The position numbers and the translations under genes were made by a program. The notes below the pieces were generated by a model, which ran no database searches, was not told where the DNA came from, and saw nothing but the letters and a program-made list of their open reading frames with translations. Shown here one piece after another: positions 10,811 through 22,356 of a stretch of DNA of 64,000 nucleotides. The DNA lies in NCBI GenBank assembly GCA_024195265.1, contig JAJLRJ010000005.1, forward strand, positions 27,646,036 through 27,710,035, read 5' to 3'. Numbering within the stretch: position 1 is the stretch's first letter; each line of letters opens with the position of its first letter. The stretch comes from Dendrophyllia cribrosa (lineage: Eukaryota; Cnidaria; Anthozoa; Scleractinia; Dendrophylliidae).

Positions 10811-11423
10811 TTTTTTAATTTTTTAATAATTTTTTAAGAGGCTAATTTTATCTTTTTTAATTTTAAAAGCCTACGCTTTTGTTTTCCTCCCATCCAATCG
10901 TAGCTTCGTTACTTTCAGCAACCGAGAACTCGAATCGGACACACACTCTTTCCACAGCTTATACACACATATTTAGTTTCTCTTTTACACATTATGCAGC
11001 TTTACACATTATGCAGCTGGAAGGCAAAGTTTTCCTCCAGAGAGCCATTTTTAATTTTACTCGACTAAACATGGGAAAAGAATCAAAATGGCGAGAACTT
11101 GTGCTCATGCGCATTGAAGGAAACCGGTGCCACGATAGGCTGCCGGCTCAAATTTTGAACGTTATAATAATTTACTTGACCTTAACATAATGTATGCATT
11201 CAATTCAATGCGTCGTTAGCGCGACGTCTGAAACGAGACGCTCTACAGACGTTTTATCCGTCTGGTCAAGACGGATAAAACGTTTTGGACGAATTTAATT
11301 CTTCAGACGAATTTAATTCATTTTATACGTCGAGGAATCGTCGAATTTAATTGCATGGGAGGCTTTGAATTAAAAACGTCTGAATTAAATTCGACGATTG
11401 CGCGACGTATAAATAGGGCCTTA

Positions 11424-12589
11424 GTCGACAGTGAAAGCGATAAACAAATTGGTCGTACTTAGGGTGCATTTTGTATACCTTTCTCGATAAAAAGACAAGC
11501 TCTTCGACAAACATCTTTAAATGACACTTGATAACATATAGAAAATTATATTTCTTACGGAAGAAAGCGATTATGCAACGAAAACGTTGCAAGCAGAAAT
11601 AGTTGCGATGCACTTATTCAGGCTTATTCATGAGCTCACTTGTGATATACAGGAGGTGTTTTAGGATGTGTTTGTGCCCGAGGGGGGTGGGGAATCCCGT
11701 ACGAAAGGGTACGGGTATGCTCGTCATCTCATTTAGGTGGGTAAATTACGGATTTTGGTATCACTTAGGATGACTGATCAGGAAGAAACGCCGATAATTT
11801 TAGTCATAAAAGTATCGTTTAGGTTGACACGCGAACTATAGTCATTCTATACATAATCTAATAATAGATGAAAGCATTCGATGTGACAAAGTCTTTATCA
11901 TCGGCAGGGTTAAAGGTAAACTTTCAGTGGGCTATGAACTTCAGAGTTCGCATGTTATTGAAAGGCGCAGTCGCAGTAATGGTGATAAACTCTCTGGTTT
12001 CAAACGTCAAATTCAAGTTGGAAAATGAGAACGTCACTGACTCTCTGGATTCCTCATTTTAAAATCCATTTCCATCCTCGCCATCTTTAATAATCCTCAT
12101 TTTCTAACGGCGTACCCTGATTCGTTAATTGATTACTCTTATTACTGATCCAACAATTATTGCTTAGATTTCTGCTTTACTGAGAAGCTATGTTTCATTT
12201 TTTGTGATCAAATAATTTTAGTGTCCTTCCTTTTTCAATATGTTTAATTTATAAATTAAATTAGTCGTTAATGAATGGCAACATACAAAATAAATTTTCT
12301 TCACCTAGTCTCTCGTGTTCTCTTTCTTGACTGATATTAACAAAGTTCTTTACTTTTTACATTTTCATTTGCCCGGCAGCTTAGCCTTGTGCCTTCCTCG
12401 TCCCTGGCCCTGCGCGGGGAAACCGAGCTTTTTCTCTGAAAGAGGGAACATTTCGTCACAATTTCTACGATCTGGTATTTGATAAAAAGGAAAGTGACAA
12501 CTTTGAAGAGATGGCTCATCACCGGAAAGCAGCTGAGGGATGATTAGCTCTTCCAAAATTTCATTTTTGTCCGGGGATCGGCTGACTCA
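11424..12589. other. intergenic, no confident feature
   Basis: Mostly AT-rich sequence with scattered short ORFs lacking family signatures. A GC-richer patch at 12365-12556 (minus strand) adjoins the STAND fragment and may be part of its decayed continuation. Confidence 0.35.
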
Positions 12590-12829
12590 ACAACTTTAGT
12601 CGCTGCATTTTGTACTCTTTGAGATAGCTAGCTGCTTATGGTACATTGTAAAGCTTTTATATATATGGGAGCCGGCTTGTTCTAAAGCAAGAGGTTGACA
12701 GCCAAGCTCACGCACCAGCTCATCTAACTCAACCTCTATTCCCGTTACGGTGGTGCCTAATCGGGTAACAAGGCGAGTTCCGAGAAGGCAAAAACTTAAA
12801 CACACACAGCAAGTTGTTTTGAGATCCAT
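12590..12829 (-). pseudogene. STAND/NB-ARC ATPase fragment, decayed
   Basis: On the minus strand, ELDELVRELGCQPLALEQAG resembles the conserved Leu-Pro-Leu-Ala motif of NB-ARC/STAND NTPases, where LGxLPLALEQAGAYI is typical of expanded cnidarian families. About 60 bases further on, in another frame, AASYLKEYKMQRLKLLSQ matches the segment that normally follows it. The frame change and the absence of a P-loop upstream indicate a truncated relic. It lies next to, not inside, the large MITE at 12892. Confidence 0.5.
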
Positions 12830-12962
12830 AGACTTGCAAGCCTCTTTTGGTTCAGTCTAGTTGTAGACGTTTTAAAGTTCCACATTATAGCCTGGCCCCG
12901 GTTGCTCAAAAACTTAAGTGGATAGCGCTAGCTATTCACCGGATAAATCACTATCCAGTGGA

Positions 12963-13060
12963 TAGTAATAGTAATAGTAATAGTAATAGTAATAGTAATA
13001 GTAATAGTAATAGTAATAGTAATAGTAATAGTAATAGTAATAGTAATAGTAATAGTAATA
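12963..13060. repeat. (AGTAAT)n microsatellite
   Basis: About 16 perfect hexamer units. It reads as poly(Ser-Asn) in one frame, which is not evidence of a gene. Confidence 0.95.
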
Positions 13061-13404
13061 TAAATTTAGAGCATTTTACAAAGTCTCAATGCTCTTACAG
13101 TAAACTAACATAAACCTAAAAATCCTACAAGAAGAAAACTATAACCTATAAACTGCAACGCTACTAAAATACTGTAAAATACTGCTATAATACAACAATA
13201 ATATGCAAGAATAATAAAATTAAAAATCACAGATTGAAAAGATAAGTTTCAGTTAAGTTGTGACTTAAAAATGTTAGTAGATTTACAGTTGCGAAGGGGC
13301 AAAGGAAGCGAGTTCCATAACATGGCGGAGGCAACAGGAAAAGATCTATCCGGCCGTATGATTTAGTCAAACATTTGGTAACCGAAGACTGTCCCTTTAA
13401 CGCC

Positions 13405-14307
13405 TTAAGGTGGCTCCGTTGTTATTTCGGGCGCACTCGTCTATGACAAACTTTGTCTCGTAACTTTTCCGGCTCTAAAGCGATGCTTCTAAAACTTACA
13501 GCTATTATCTAACAATAATATGATCGAATTCGATTTTAATGGGAAAAAATATATTGAAGCTTGTCAGCTTCGCCTGAGCTCACATGCGGAGTAGCTTATA
13601 ATCCCAACAACTATTTCTCCAATTGCAAGCTCTTATTAGCAAAAAACAATCGATGTAAAAGTATTGCAGTACCTTGAAATTTATGTAGAAGGAGTTTGAC
13701 ACCAAACTGCAGGATAATTTTCAAAAATGATGGAAAACGCAGCATTGGAGATTTGAGCAGGTTTTGGAGCATTTTATGATATTTACAGAACTAGTGAATA
13801 CTTTTTAACGGTTCGCACGATTTGCAATCGGCTTATAATTCAGATTTAGGAAACACTGGGAAGGCTTCTCCCAGAAATTTGAGTTCGTAGATTGTTTTGT
13901 CAAAGATTGTTTTGTCAAAGAGTATGAAGTATATAAAATTTTAAGAGAATTTTAGGGCTACATTTTGATCGCGTTGATTCTTCCGCATTTCTGCTCCAAC
14001 GATTTTGCTGAAACTTGGTAAGGGTATGTATTATGTCAATGTAGCTGATTCCAGAAATTTAACACAAATATAACAGCAACATGTTTCACAGGGTGCGATT
14101 TTGTTCAAAACGTGTGGTTCATTTAGGCCCGATTATCACTAAATATATTTTTGCCCATTAAAATTGAATTCTATGATATTATTGCTAGATAATAGCTGTA
14201 AGTTTTCGCAAAGTTTTAGAAGCATCGCTTTAGAGCCGGAAAAGTTATGGGACAAAGTTTGACGGTCATAGACGAGTGCGCCCGAAATAACAACGGAGCC
14301 ACCTTAA
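13405..14307. mobile_element. TTAA-flanked foldback element, GGTGGCTCCG family, complete copy
   Basis: TTAA at both ends. Terminal repeats GGTGGCTCCGTTGTTATTTC followed by GGGCGCACTCGTC extend through GCTCTAAAGCGATGCTTCTA and beyond, so the arms exceed 100 bp. No transposase. The same family makes the 31344-36341 composite and the solo end at 25268. TTAA targets are typical of piggyBac, so a piggyBac-mobilised MITE is a reasonable inference. Confidence 0.85.
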
Positions 14308-14446
14308 ATGTCAACAAAAGTATTTTGAAACTAATACGCTTGTGAATCAGAAGCCAGTGCATTAACAAACCCAATTGTGTTATCCACTGGATAATGATTT
14401 ATCCGGTGGATAGCGCTATCCACCTTTTGAACAACCGGGGCCTGGG

Positions 14447-14992
14447 GTCAAACGATTTCTCCTGTATGTACACAGCCGAGCTGATATAAAATGCTTTTGA
14501 GAGAATAAACGGCTATTTTCCTGAGTTATGACTCGCCGCACGCGCACAGACATCCCAACACGTGGCAGACAATTGTCCATTTTGTTCTGTCCAAAGTATG
14601 CGATTGCTTTCTTTAAGAAACAAAACAACATAGAAAGGGAGGTGGGTGGGGCGAGGGAGCACCGTGTTTCACGGAAACAATTCATAAAAGTTTATAATTA
14701 TCAGCTCCCTGGGAGCGAGGAAATGCTGCTGTGTTCGTACAGATATAAACAGTTGGCTATTTAAAACAAGTCTTGTGGGACCATGTTTAGTTTTGTAAGT
14801 TTTGTTCAATCAAGGGTATCTACACTTACAGCTTCTGAATACAACTAAAAAGTCAATTTAGACGGGAAATTAATTATTTCAGAGAACAAAACCACGAACT
14901 ATAAATCCATCCTGCTAAAACTGTGCACGTTTTTCCCTAAATATTTTGTACATGGAAACATGTTTTTCTGGGCCCGTATGTTATAGAGCCGA
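14447..14992. other. intergenic, no recognised feature
   Basis: Short ORFs on both strands show no motif; no inverted repeats recognised. Confidence 0.35.
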
Positions 14993-15536
14993 TTAGGCCA
15001 TCCCCATAAAATGTTTCGTTTCCCATCGCAAGACCGACTCATTTTTTTGGAAAAGTAAAAAAATTATTTTAAATACACTGTCTGACAAGCAAAATTTTAC
15101 TTTTTAAACATGTAATCAAGGCTTTATTTTGAATAGAAATCTTTCATATTTTATTTATTAGCCTCCAATGTAGATAAGGAGTAAATTTGGATTTGGAAAA
15201 CATTGGCAATCGAAAGCACACGTGTAACCAGGCCTTCTTACTTAGCATCCAGGCTTTTTCTGGACTCAGGATCCCTCGGTCAATAGACCAATTCCGATAT
15301 ATTAAAATTCATACTTGGCTCCGAGGCTTAGGAGAATAAAACAAAAAAAATCATATCGAGGTTCAGGTATGAATAATTTATTTCTTTTGTTTTATTCCCC
15401 TAAGCCTCGGAGCCTAGTATGAATTTTAATATATCGGAATTGGTCTATTTTCTTTTTTTTTTTTGCTCGACCGACCGACCCACTTTCACGAGAGGGAAGG
15501 CAATGGGAAACGAAACATTTTATGGGGATGGCCTTA
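14993..15536. mobile_element. TTA-flanked MITE with nested MITE
   Basis: Outer ends GGCCATCCCCATAAAATGTT and AACATTTTATGGGGATGGCC are flanked by TTA, suggesting Harbinger mobilisation. A second palindrome (15284-15447; ends TAGACCAATTCCGATATATT and its complement, with internal GGCTCCGAGGCTTAG inverted) is inserted inside. Confidence 0.75.
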
Positions 15537-15717
15537 CGCTAATCCCGGATTAAAAGTTAACCGAGGATTTCATTTCTCTGTTTAAAATTTTTTTCAAAAG
15601 GTCTTTTGTAGCTAGTGGTGAAGACAAGTTAAAGTCGAAACTGATTGTTTAGCTGGATTCAAAATTGAACCTAATTCTGGGTTAGCTTTATCGTGCTTTG
15701 AACAACCCGGCCCTGGG
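15537..15717. repeat. dispersed repeat, CTAATCCCGGATTAAA...CAACCCGGCCCTG family
   Basis: Related in reverse orientation to 43278-43492 (and its copy 58655-58869). Shared pieces include AATCCCGGATTAAAAGTTAA, CGAGGATTTCATTTCTCTG and a terminal GAACAACCCGGCCCTG. Probably a MITE; the class is not certain. Confidence 0.55.
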
Positions 15718-15896
15718 TTATTGCTTCCACGTAGAACTGTGCAATTTCTTTAAAAATAAATTCTTGTTTGAATTGCAAATGCATAGATTAATTAACAATT
15801 CATTATTCATTTTTTTCTTCGCACCTTCAACACGAGGAAAGCGAAGGAAGCCGAAGCGGCTGAAGGAATTATATTCATCTTGAAAGATAATTCTAG

Positions 15897-17405
15897 ACTG
15901 CAAACGAAACTTTGATATAACATTAATGTTGTTCGAGATGAGGAACAATGTCATCTGCCCTGGCATGCAGACCACGACAATTTCTGAAGCGAAGGTTGTT
16001 TTGTCAACAAAGGTCTTCTACAACTACACACTTGAGGTAAGAAAATATTATATTGTTATAAAGTTTTCTTGCAATATTCATCGAGGGTTGTTTTCAAGCA
16101 ATGGCTTAACTATAAAATTCCAGCCGCCATATTTAACAATTGCTTCTTAATCTTTTATATGGTTTGAGATACGCACAGACTGACGCGATATAGCAATTTT
16201 ATTCCGGTCGATTTACACTGGACTTCATAAGATGCTACTTAGTTAGTCTCCAACTAAAATTTCAGCCATATTTAACAATTTCCTCTTAAATAATCGGCTG
16301 TGTAGTAAATAATCTTTGTATATGGTTTGATCGAGATACACACAGACTGGCGCGATATACAGCAATTTTATCAGTCTCGGGTGCACAGTATCTGATGTGT
16401 TGCGCATGCTATTGTAAAGTATGGCAAAATAAATTAAAATAATAATTTTACTTCTGACAAGTCTTTATAATTTCAATCAATTTTTGTTTGGCTTTAGCTC
16501 ACAGGGTCAGCACGAGTGTTTTCTTTTTAAAGTTTAAGGTTACAGCGTACCTTCGGGGGTGTCTCCAGTATAACAGCTCTAGCGTCTTAAGAACACTTAA
16601 TATACCTAAACCCAGATATCAAAATAAAGCTTATAGAGCTGGCTATCTAAATATGGAAACCATTTGGTAATAAAATGAATTGTCGATTTTTTTACGACGT
16701 CTAAATTCGAACGTCCGAATCAGCTTTAAATCGCTATAACTCAAAGCGATTATTGTATTTTGCTAATTTGATTTATTCTCAGGTTTTCGGACACGAAGCG
16801 CTAAAAAAACGTGTCGGCGATTTCCCATATTCAATTGCAGTGAAAAGTTACAGAATATTTTCGAAAAAGGGAGAAAACAAATTGAAGTGATCGCACGGAA
16901 ATGGCTCTTGACGAAAACGTTTTCGGAAATAAGAAATTCGCCGACACGTTTTTGTTGATTATATGTTAGCCTAGCTTGTGTCCAAATTTGGGGAAAATCG
17001 AACAAATTCCCTTTGAGTTGTAGCTCTTTAAGGTGTCCCCTACAAGCGAAAAATTAACTTTGAGAAAACAGCGCTTAGAAAAACATATCGCTTCATAAAC
17101 AAACTCCGCCCACAAAAGTTATACCGTCATTCCTCCGTCAATTTTCACTATTTTTCGATAATATGTTTTTGGATGAAAGTTCATTCTGCAAACTTTATTT
17201 TGACGCCAAAAAAAAATATCAATAAATTTTCGATCTAAAGGTACACTGTAACCTTAATGCCTGTAATAATTTTCCCTTTGTGCCATTCATTTAGGTGTCC
17301 TCGCAAGAGGTCGCAAGTTTGGTTGAGGAATAGCGAGTCCCGGCCTGAACAACATGTACAGAGACCATCACCGATTGATCAGTCTTCGCGCACATGATTC
17401 ATAAG
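15897..17405 (+). CDS. putative small host gene: coding exons 15897-16036 and 17295-17333
   Basis: Exon 15897-16036 follows ATTCTAG and ends CTTGAG before a strong donor GTAAGA. It is open throughout with CKRNFDITLMLFEMRNN and ICPGMQTTTISEAKVVLSTK, ending FYNYTLE. The next good acceptor (TTCATTTAG, 17294) continues in phase as VSSQEVASLVEE and a TAG at 17331-17333. The intron contains a TTAA MITE. The exon runs on to a donor (GTACGT) after 17405, and further exon-like blocks follow. I do not recognise the protein family, and the start and 5' exons are not identified. Confidence 0.35.
16534..17257. mobile_element. TTAA-flanked element, GGTTACAGCGTACC family
   Basis: TTAA, then GGTTACAGCGTACCTT; right end GGTACACTGTAACC then TTAA. 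The interior has an inverted segment around CGTGTCGGCGA / CGCCGACACG. Non-coding, within the 16037-17294 intron. Confidence 0.75.
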
Positions 17406-17523
17406 GTACGTATTTATTATAAGAATTAACGCTTTTCTATTTACTTTTCTTCTTTCGTAATAATGCTTTATTTTATGGAACAGCAAAAGCGCAAATTTGT
17501 AGAGTTGGGGTGCGTGTGGGGGC

Positions 17524-17640
17524 GGGGGGGGGGGGGGGGGGGGGGGGGAGGGGGGTGGCTTTGCGGGTTGAAAATATTTTCGGCACTTCGGATCTTATTG
17601 TTTTGCAAGAAAAGAGTGGGGGGGGGGGGGGGGGGGGGCC
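17524..17640. repeat. two long poly-G runs
   Basis: Runs of about 25 G (17524-17548) and about 20 G near 17620 flank a short unique spacer. Potential G-quadruplex; length may be unreliable. Confidence 0.85.
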
Positions 17641-17854
17641 TCCTCTAGGTCTACCAATGGTTCTTGTATGGTACGGATAAGGAAGGAGAGGGAATCGGCA
17701 GTTAGCTTGGTATCCACTAGCGCCATAACGATCTTAATCATAAGCACCGTCATTGGTGTCGCTTAGGACTTAGTTTCAGTGGGAGAAACTAAAAGCGTAA
17801 TCGTAAGAGCACATATAATCGCATAATTATAATATAATTCATCTCTCTCTTCAG

Positions 17855-19051
17855 GTTAGACAGACGCGGAATGGAAGAATGCGCCAGACACCATCAACCT
17901 CAACATGAATTGTTTCAGGAGGTGAGATTTGGAAAAGCATTTCATGATTAGATGTAGGTCTTATGGGTTCGTGTCTGAAACAAGACAACAAATGACTTTC
18001 AGAGACAGTCGAGCAATCAAAACACGCGAGAAGGCGAAAAAAATCGTCTGTCACGAGGAGACATAACTCACCCGCGTCTTTCACTCGCGCGACTTTCCCT
18101 GCGACTTTCCCCAGATTCGCCTCCAACGAGTAGGCGCGATTTGCTCGGGTGTCTCGCCCTCGTGACTATCCCTGGAAGAAATAAGAAAGACTAATCGTAT
18201 AGTCTGCAAACATTAAACGGAAAAGAAAGACCATATATTTTGTCCCAGTAAATAACAGTGTTGTGAGAACAAGACAACAAATCTCCCTCGAAAGAAATTT
18301 GGGCCAGTGAGGGTGTGAGTGGAGGGTTCAGTCCCGTTAAATTACCGGCCTGCGATTCTTTAGGTTAGATAGACACATTACCCAGCGATACGTATACTTA
18401 AATGATAGTTTTCTTTTGTTAGGTTAAACACAGAAATCAGAAAGCACAGCAGATGTGGAGCTTTCATCAATTTCGACATGATAATGTTTAAAAAGGTGAG
18501 TTGATTTATTTTATTTTTTATTTATTTATTGATTAATAAACTTCAGTAGATATCTTCCGTAATTTCTGTGGTGGGGGGCTAAAAAAAAATTGAAACTGAG
18601 TCGATGAAGTAAATTAGCCACCGCCCTTTGACATTCGCATTCCATTCCATTCCATTCCATTCCACTCATTCCATTCCCTTCCCTTCCCTTCCGTTTCTAA
18701 TCCATTCCCTTTCCTTCCCTTCCATTTCATTCCATTCCCTTCCCTTCCCTTCCATTCCCTTCCATTTCATTCCATTCCATTCGTTAAACGTCATCCCTTT
18801 ATGATTCGCTTTGACGAAGGGCTAGCGCTCGAAACGTCAGCTTTTAAATATTTTACGGTGGGCAATTCACCTCAGTTATAAAAGTCAGTTGATAAAAAAA
18901 AAACATTTTTTGTCTACTTTTTTGATATCCAGAACTTGATAGCATTTATTGATATATTTTTGTTTTATTTCTATACAGGATACAAGGAAACCATAAATGT
19001 CAGAATCAAGCAAGGAAGAAAGAAAGACGACCAACTTAAACAAAGAAAGAG
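17855..19051 (+). ncRNA. chain of exon-like blocks, possible 3' UTR exons or non-coding transcript
   Basis: Three blocks have good acceptors and donors: 17855-17921 (CTCTTCAG / GTGAGA), 18423-18495 (TTTTGTTAG / GTGAGT) and 18979-19051 (CTATACAG / GTAGAG), with introns of about 450-500 bp as after 17405. Two begin with related sequence (GTTAGACAGAC, GTTAAACACAG). Read from the stop at 17331 they would be spliced 3' UTR. They could also be an independent transcript, or chance. Confidence 0.25.
18641..18783. repeat. (TTCCA/TTCCC)n low-complexity tandem array
   Basis: Imperfect pentamer repeats of CATTC/CCTTC type on the plus strand. Confidence 0.9.
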
Positions 19052-19326
19052 GTAGAGAAACTACTTTTACTTTAAGCGCAGCTCAAAGATTATCTTTCTT
19101 CCCTTTTTTTATCACTGCCAAATTCGAGCATAATCAGTCGAGATACAGTGCAACACAGATATAAAAAACTTCGCCGCGCAAGTTAGCGAACAACTGCCAG
19201 TACCAACTGATAAATAGCAGCACAAAGAGTATAAAACCTCGAAATCGAAGAACTACATTGTTTCTTCCATACATCTTTCGTTAACGGAAAAATATATATG
19301 TGTATAAATACAGCAAACAGTTAGGC

Positions 19327-19567
19327 AATAGTCCTTTTTACAGTTGTGTGCTTGGTGACCTTGCCTTTGAGTGGAAACGAGGCTGAAGGTGACCTTGTTA
19401 TGATACAGACCTTGGAGCTTTACAGATGTAAATTTAGCTAGTTAGCATGAGAAAAGCATTATTAACATATGAAAGGCAGAAAGGTTTGTATCAAAGCAAG
19501 GTCACCTCCAGCCTCGCTTCCACTCAAAGGCAAGGTCACCAAGCACACAACTGTAAAAAGGACTATT
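19327..19567. mobile_element. MITE, AATAGTCCTTTTTACAG family
   Basis: Ends AATAGTCCTTTTTACAGTTG and its reverse complement, arms of about 60 bp including GTGCTTGGTGACCTTGCCTT. Non-coding. Confidence 0.85.
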
Positions 19568-20513
19568 TCAACTTTAAGGATTAATGTTAAATTACATGCC
19601 ACAATTGAAAAATTCTCAATGTTGTAACATTTGACCGTCGTACAATGTCGGTCCCTAGTATGTCGTCAGCAGGGACGTTAAAATCGAGGCGAATTAGCGA
19701 AAAGTTGTTTCACGATTTTCATTAAGAGTAAGTAGGAGTACTGATAAGACTCGTTTTCCATTTATTGTTCTCAAGCATACCTATTGCTGTTAAAAGCCAA
19801 AGAATGCTTCATGCTTGAAAATTTCCTAGAATAAATTAAGTAATGATCCGCCTAAGAAGGATAGTGCTGAACGGCAATGCACGATGGAATGTCAACTATT
19901 TTCATTGTTACAACTAGTGATCTCATTGGCCTAGACTCAAAAACCGCTAAAAAGTTAAGGTTCAAGGTGCATAAAGTCTAAAGTTTTTAAGGTTTCAAGT
20001 ATTTTGAGACCCAATCGCACAACATGCAATTTTTAAAAGATATTGTATCTGGGGAACTTCATCAAAGAAGCAAAATTAGTAGCTGTTGTCTTCTGCTATT
20101 CTGATTGGTTAAGCACGAACATTTCCTAAAATATATTTGACGCAAATGGATTTTCTGTATTATAATGAAATATAATTATGAACCATCAGCCCCTCCTCTA
20201 TTCTTAAAATCAAAGATATTCTATGTGGGAAAGAGCCATTGCCGCAGAACAATGAAGTTTACTATAGTTCTTATGAGAAGCATTACTTAAAAACCAAAGA
20301 ATGCTGGCATGCTTGAAAATTGCCTAGAATAAATTAAACAAATAAACACTCATAACCATGTACACATGTACACGTTGCAGACCTATGTTTTTGTTTTTGC
20401 CCTAACAATACCAAACATAAAGTCAATAAGGAATTCATTTATGTACCAATTTATTCGTGAAAATCGTACTTCGTGTTAAGTTTTCAGTCAAAATTATAAG
20501 CCATTTTGCCTAT
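19568..20513. other. intergenic, no recognised feature
   Basis: AT-rich. Two related tracts (around 19795-19845 and 20288-20340, sharing CCAAAGAATGCT and CTAGAATAAATTAA) look like a diverged local duplication. Confidence 0.35.
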
Positions 20514-20700
20514 TTAAGGTGGCTCGAGTGGGATTTTGAAGACATAATATTCCAACTTTGAACGGTTGATTCTTCAGTCTGAGCTCGGTCAGGCAAGCTG
20601 CTTTGGTAGAGGTGATTGACATCAGTGTTACGGCCATAACAACGATCTGATGACGTCATAGTTTTCGCATATTAGTAATTTTCTCAACATTTAGACCTAA
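20514..20700 (+). mobile_element. solo end of a TTAA element (GGTGGCTCGAGTGG)
   Basis: TTAA then GGTGGCTCGAGTGGGATTTT, similar to the ends at 22361 and 33083, but no matching right end was found. A full CRE TGACGTCA lies at 20651. Probably truncated. Confidence 0.45.
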
Positions 20701-21424
20701 ATTTTTAAAACGATTGTATGTCTCTTACAGTCTAGATGTATGTCTTAAAAAGTGCAAAGTTTAAAAAAAATTCTATAAGAGCGTTTTCGAATAAAATTAG
20801 ATTGAATATTTTCCATCAAAAAATTAAAATTTCGCGTTACTTTCTGTTAATTCGTCGATGCCTGCCACGCTATGCCTGCTTGCTACGCTTCGCTGCTACC
20901 AAAGCAATCGTGAAAATTATTTTCACAGTACCATGGCAATTAACATAAGACTTATAAGACAAAATGGTTCAATGTTGTCTATTTTCACGGCTTATCTAAA
21001 ATAGTGTGACAATTGAGTGGCACAATTCAAACCTGTACAACACGGAATCAAAACATCGTTAAAACCTGGAACCTTTTGTGAATGATTGTGTCACTGGTAT
21101 CGCAATATCATGTTAGAAACAGCTTTGTAGGATGTATAGTTTAGATCTTTGAATTTTTATGACGTCATATGCAAACCAAGAATATACTTGATACGATAGA
21201 CTTGACCAAAGAACACCACAACAGATTTGGTATTGCGAGAATCATCCGTACATATGCAGTAACTTTGTCGCTAGACAGTGTAAATACGTTACCCAGTCCA
21301 CATTTATTTATTTGTAATTTTTTAGTCACCTAGGATTTTAAGGTTGCAATTTACTAGTCAATTAATTAACTTAACAGTCATTCGTCTGTTTTCAAGATTT
21401 TGGCGCTGATACACACGTTTTTAT

Positions 21425-22011
21425 TTAACCCTATTTTGCCTGGGCTTTTTTTGAGTTCCTGAGCCTGGCGGGGGGGGGGAGAACACATTGCGTAACTTCA
21501 AGAATATTAAGGCTATGACAATGAAATCTAGAAGGTACATAGTACGTCCAAAACTGTCTCCTTTGTGGTCCACACAATGGAACGATGACGTCATATGACG
21601 TAGTTATTAGGTAATTAGTTATACGGCCGCCATCTTGGATCCGCCATCTTTGATTTCTGAAATTTTTCAAAACCTCTTAAAAACCGTCCAAATTGACTCA
21701 AAATTAATCAGAACCAATAAACGCTAAATGACGTTAAATGTAAAAGTTATACCAATAAACATTGTTTTTCTTCATTCAAAGGCAAAAATCTGATGCAAAT
21801 TGCAAAAAACATGGCTGTCAAAATCTTGTTGCTACGGAAACATCAAGTCACATGATCAATAAAATGTAATCACATTGTTGCCAGATAAATTTTAGGAAAA
21901 GTCACAAAGTTTGATGGCGTTTGAATACATATTAAAGAAGTTATGAATGTTGAAAGTTAGCGCCCCCCCCCCCCCCCCCCCCCCCACTCCCCACAGGCAA
22001 AATAGGGTTAA
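21425..22011. mobile_element. TTAA-flanked element with CCCTATTTTGCCTG ends
   Basis: Left TTAACCCTATTTTGCCTG and right CAGGCAAAATAGGGTTAA are perfect inverted repeats; next to them sit a G run (left, about 21471) and a C run (right, 21963-21985). The interior is not palindromic. Confidence 0.75.
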
Positions 22012-22356
22012 CATTTTGCATTGCATTTTGGCTCTCTTAGTTACAGAGTAATTCATCAACGAAAATAGTAGGCCTTTGGCAGCTGTTTTACAGTAAACCT
22101 CGAAGGTCATTTTCTCGTTACAAAATTAATGAAGGTTGCTAAGGCAATTTCTCAGGGAACAACATAGGCCATTTTGCATTAATTTATTTGTATATATCAC
22201 TTTTAGCAAGGATTTATATTTTACGACACTATTACGTAATAAAAATTGGAGGCCACTTTAGCGGTTTGTCAGCTTGCAGTTACCATGGTTACGATTTAAA
22301 GGGACACTGTCCCGGCTGAAATATCGTGTTTTCACGATAATGGCCAGGAGCTCGCT

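Larger units (their letters stand above)
9210..11423. mobile_element. PIF/Harbinger DNA transposon, dead
   Basis: Terminal inverted repeats GGCCTAGTTTATACGTCG (9213) and CGACGTATAAATAGGGCC (to 11420) are flanked on both sides by TTA, the 3-bp TWA target typical of PIF/Harbinger. Both ends hold several copies of GACGAATTTAATTC (9229, 9242, 11288, 11305, 11342 and a reverse copy near 11384), possible transposase-binding subterminal repeats. A decayed HARBI1-like transposase lies inside (9370-10810), itself interrupted by a MITE. Confidence 0.85.
12892..14446. mobile_element. MITE with GGCCCCGGTTG ends, carrying a nested element
   Basis: The left end (GGCCCCGGTTGCTCAAAA, then GGATAGCGCTAGCTATTCAC) and the right end (14345-14446) are inverted copies that include TTATCCACTGGATAA-type sequence. 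The interior holds a hexanucleotide repeat and a complete TTAA element (13405-14307). Confidence 0.8.

Noticed and set aside
12847..13113. Poly(Ser-Asn) ORF
   Set aside because: It is the hexanucleotide microsatellite inside a MITE.
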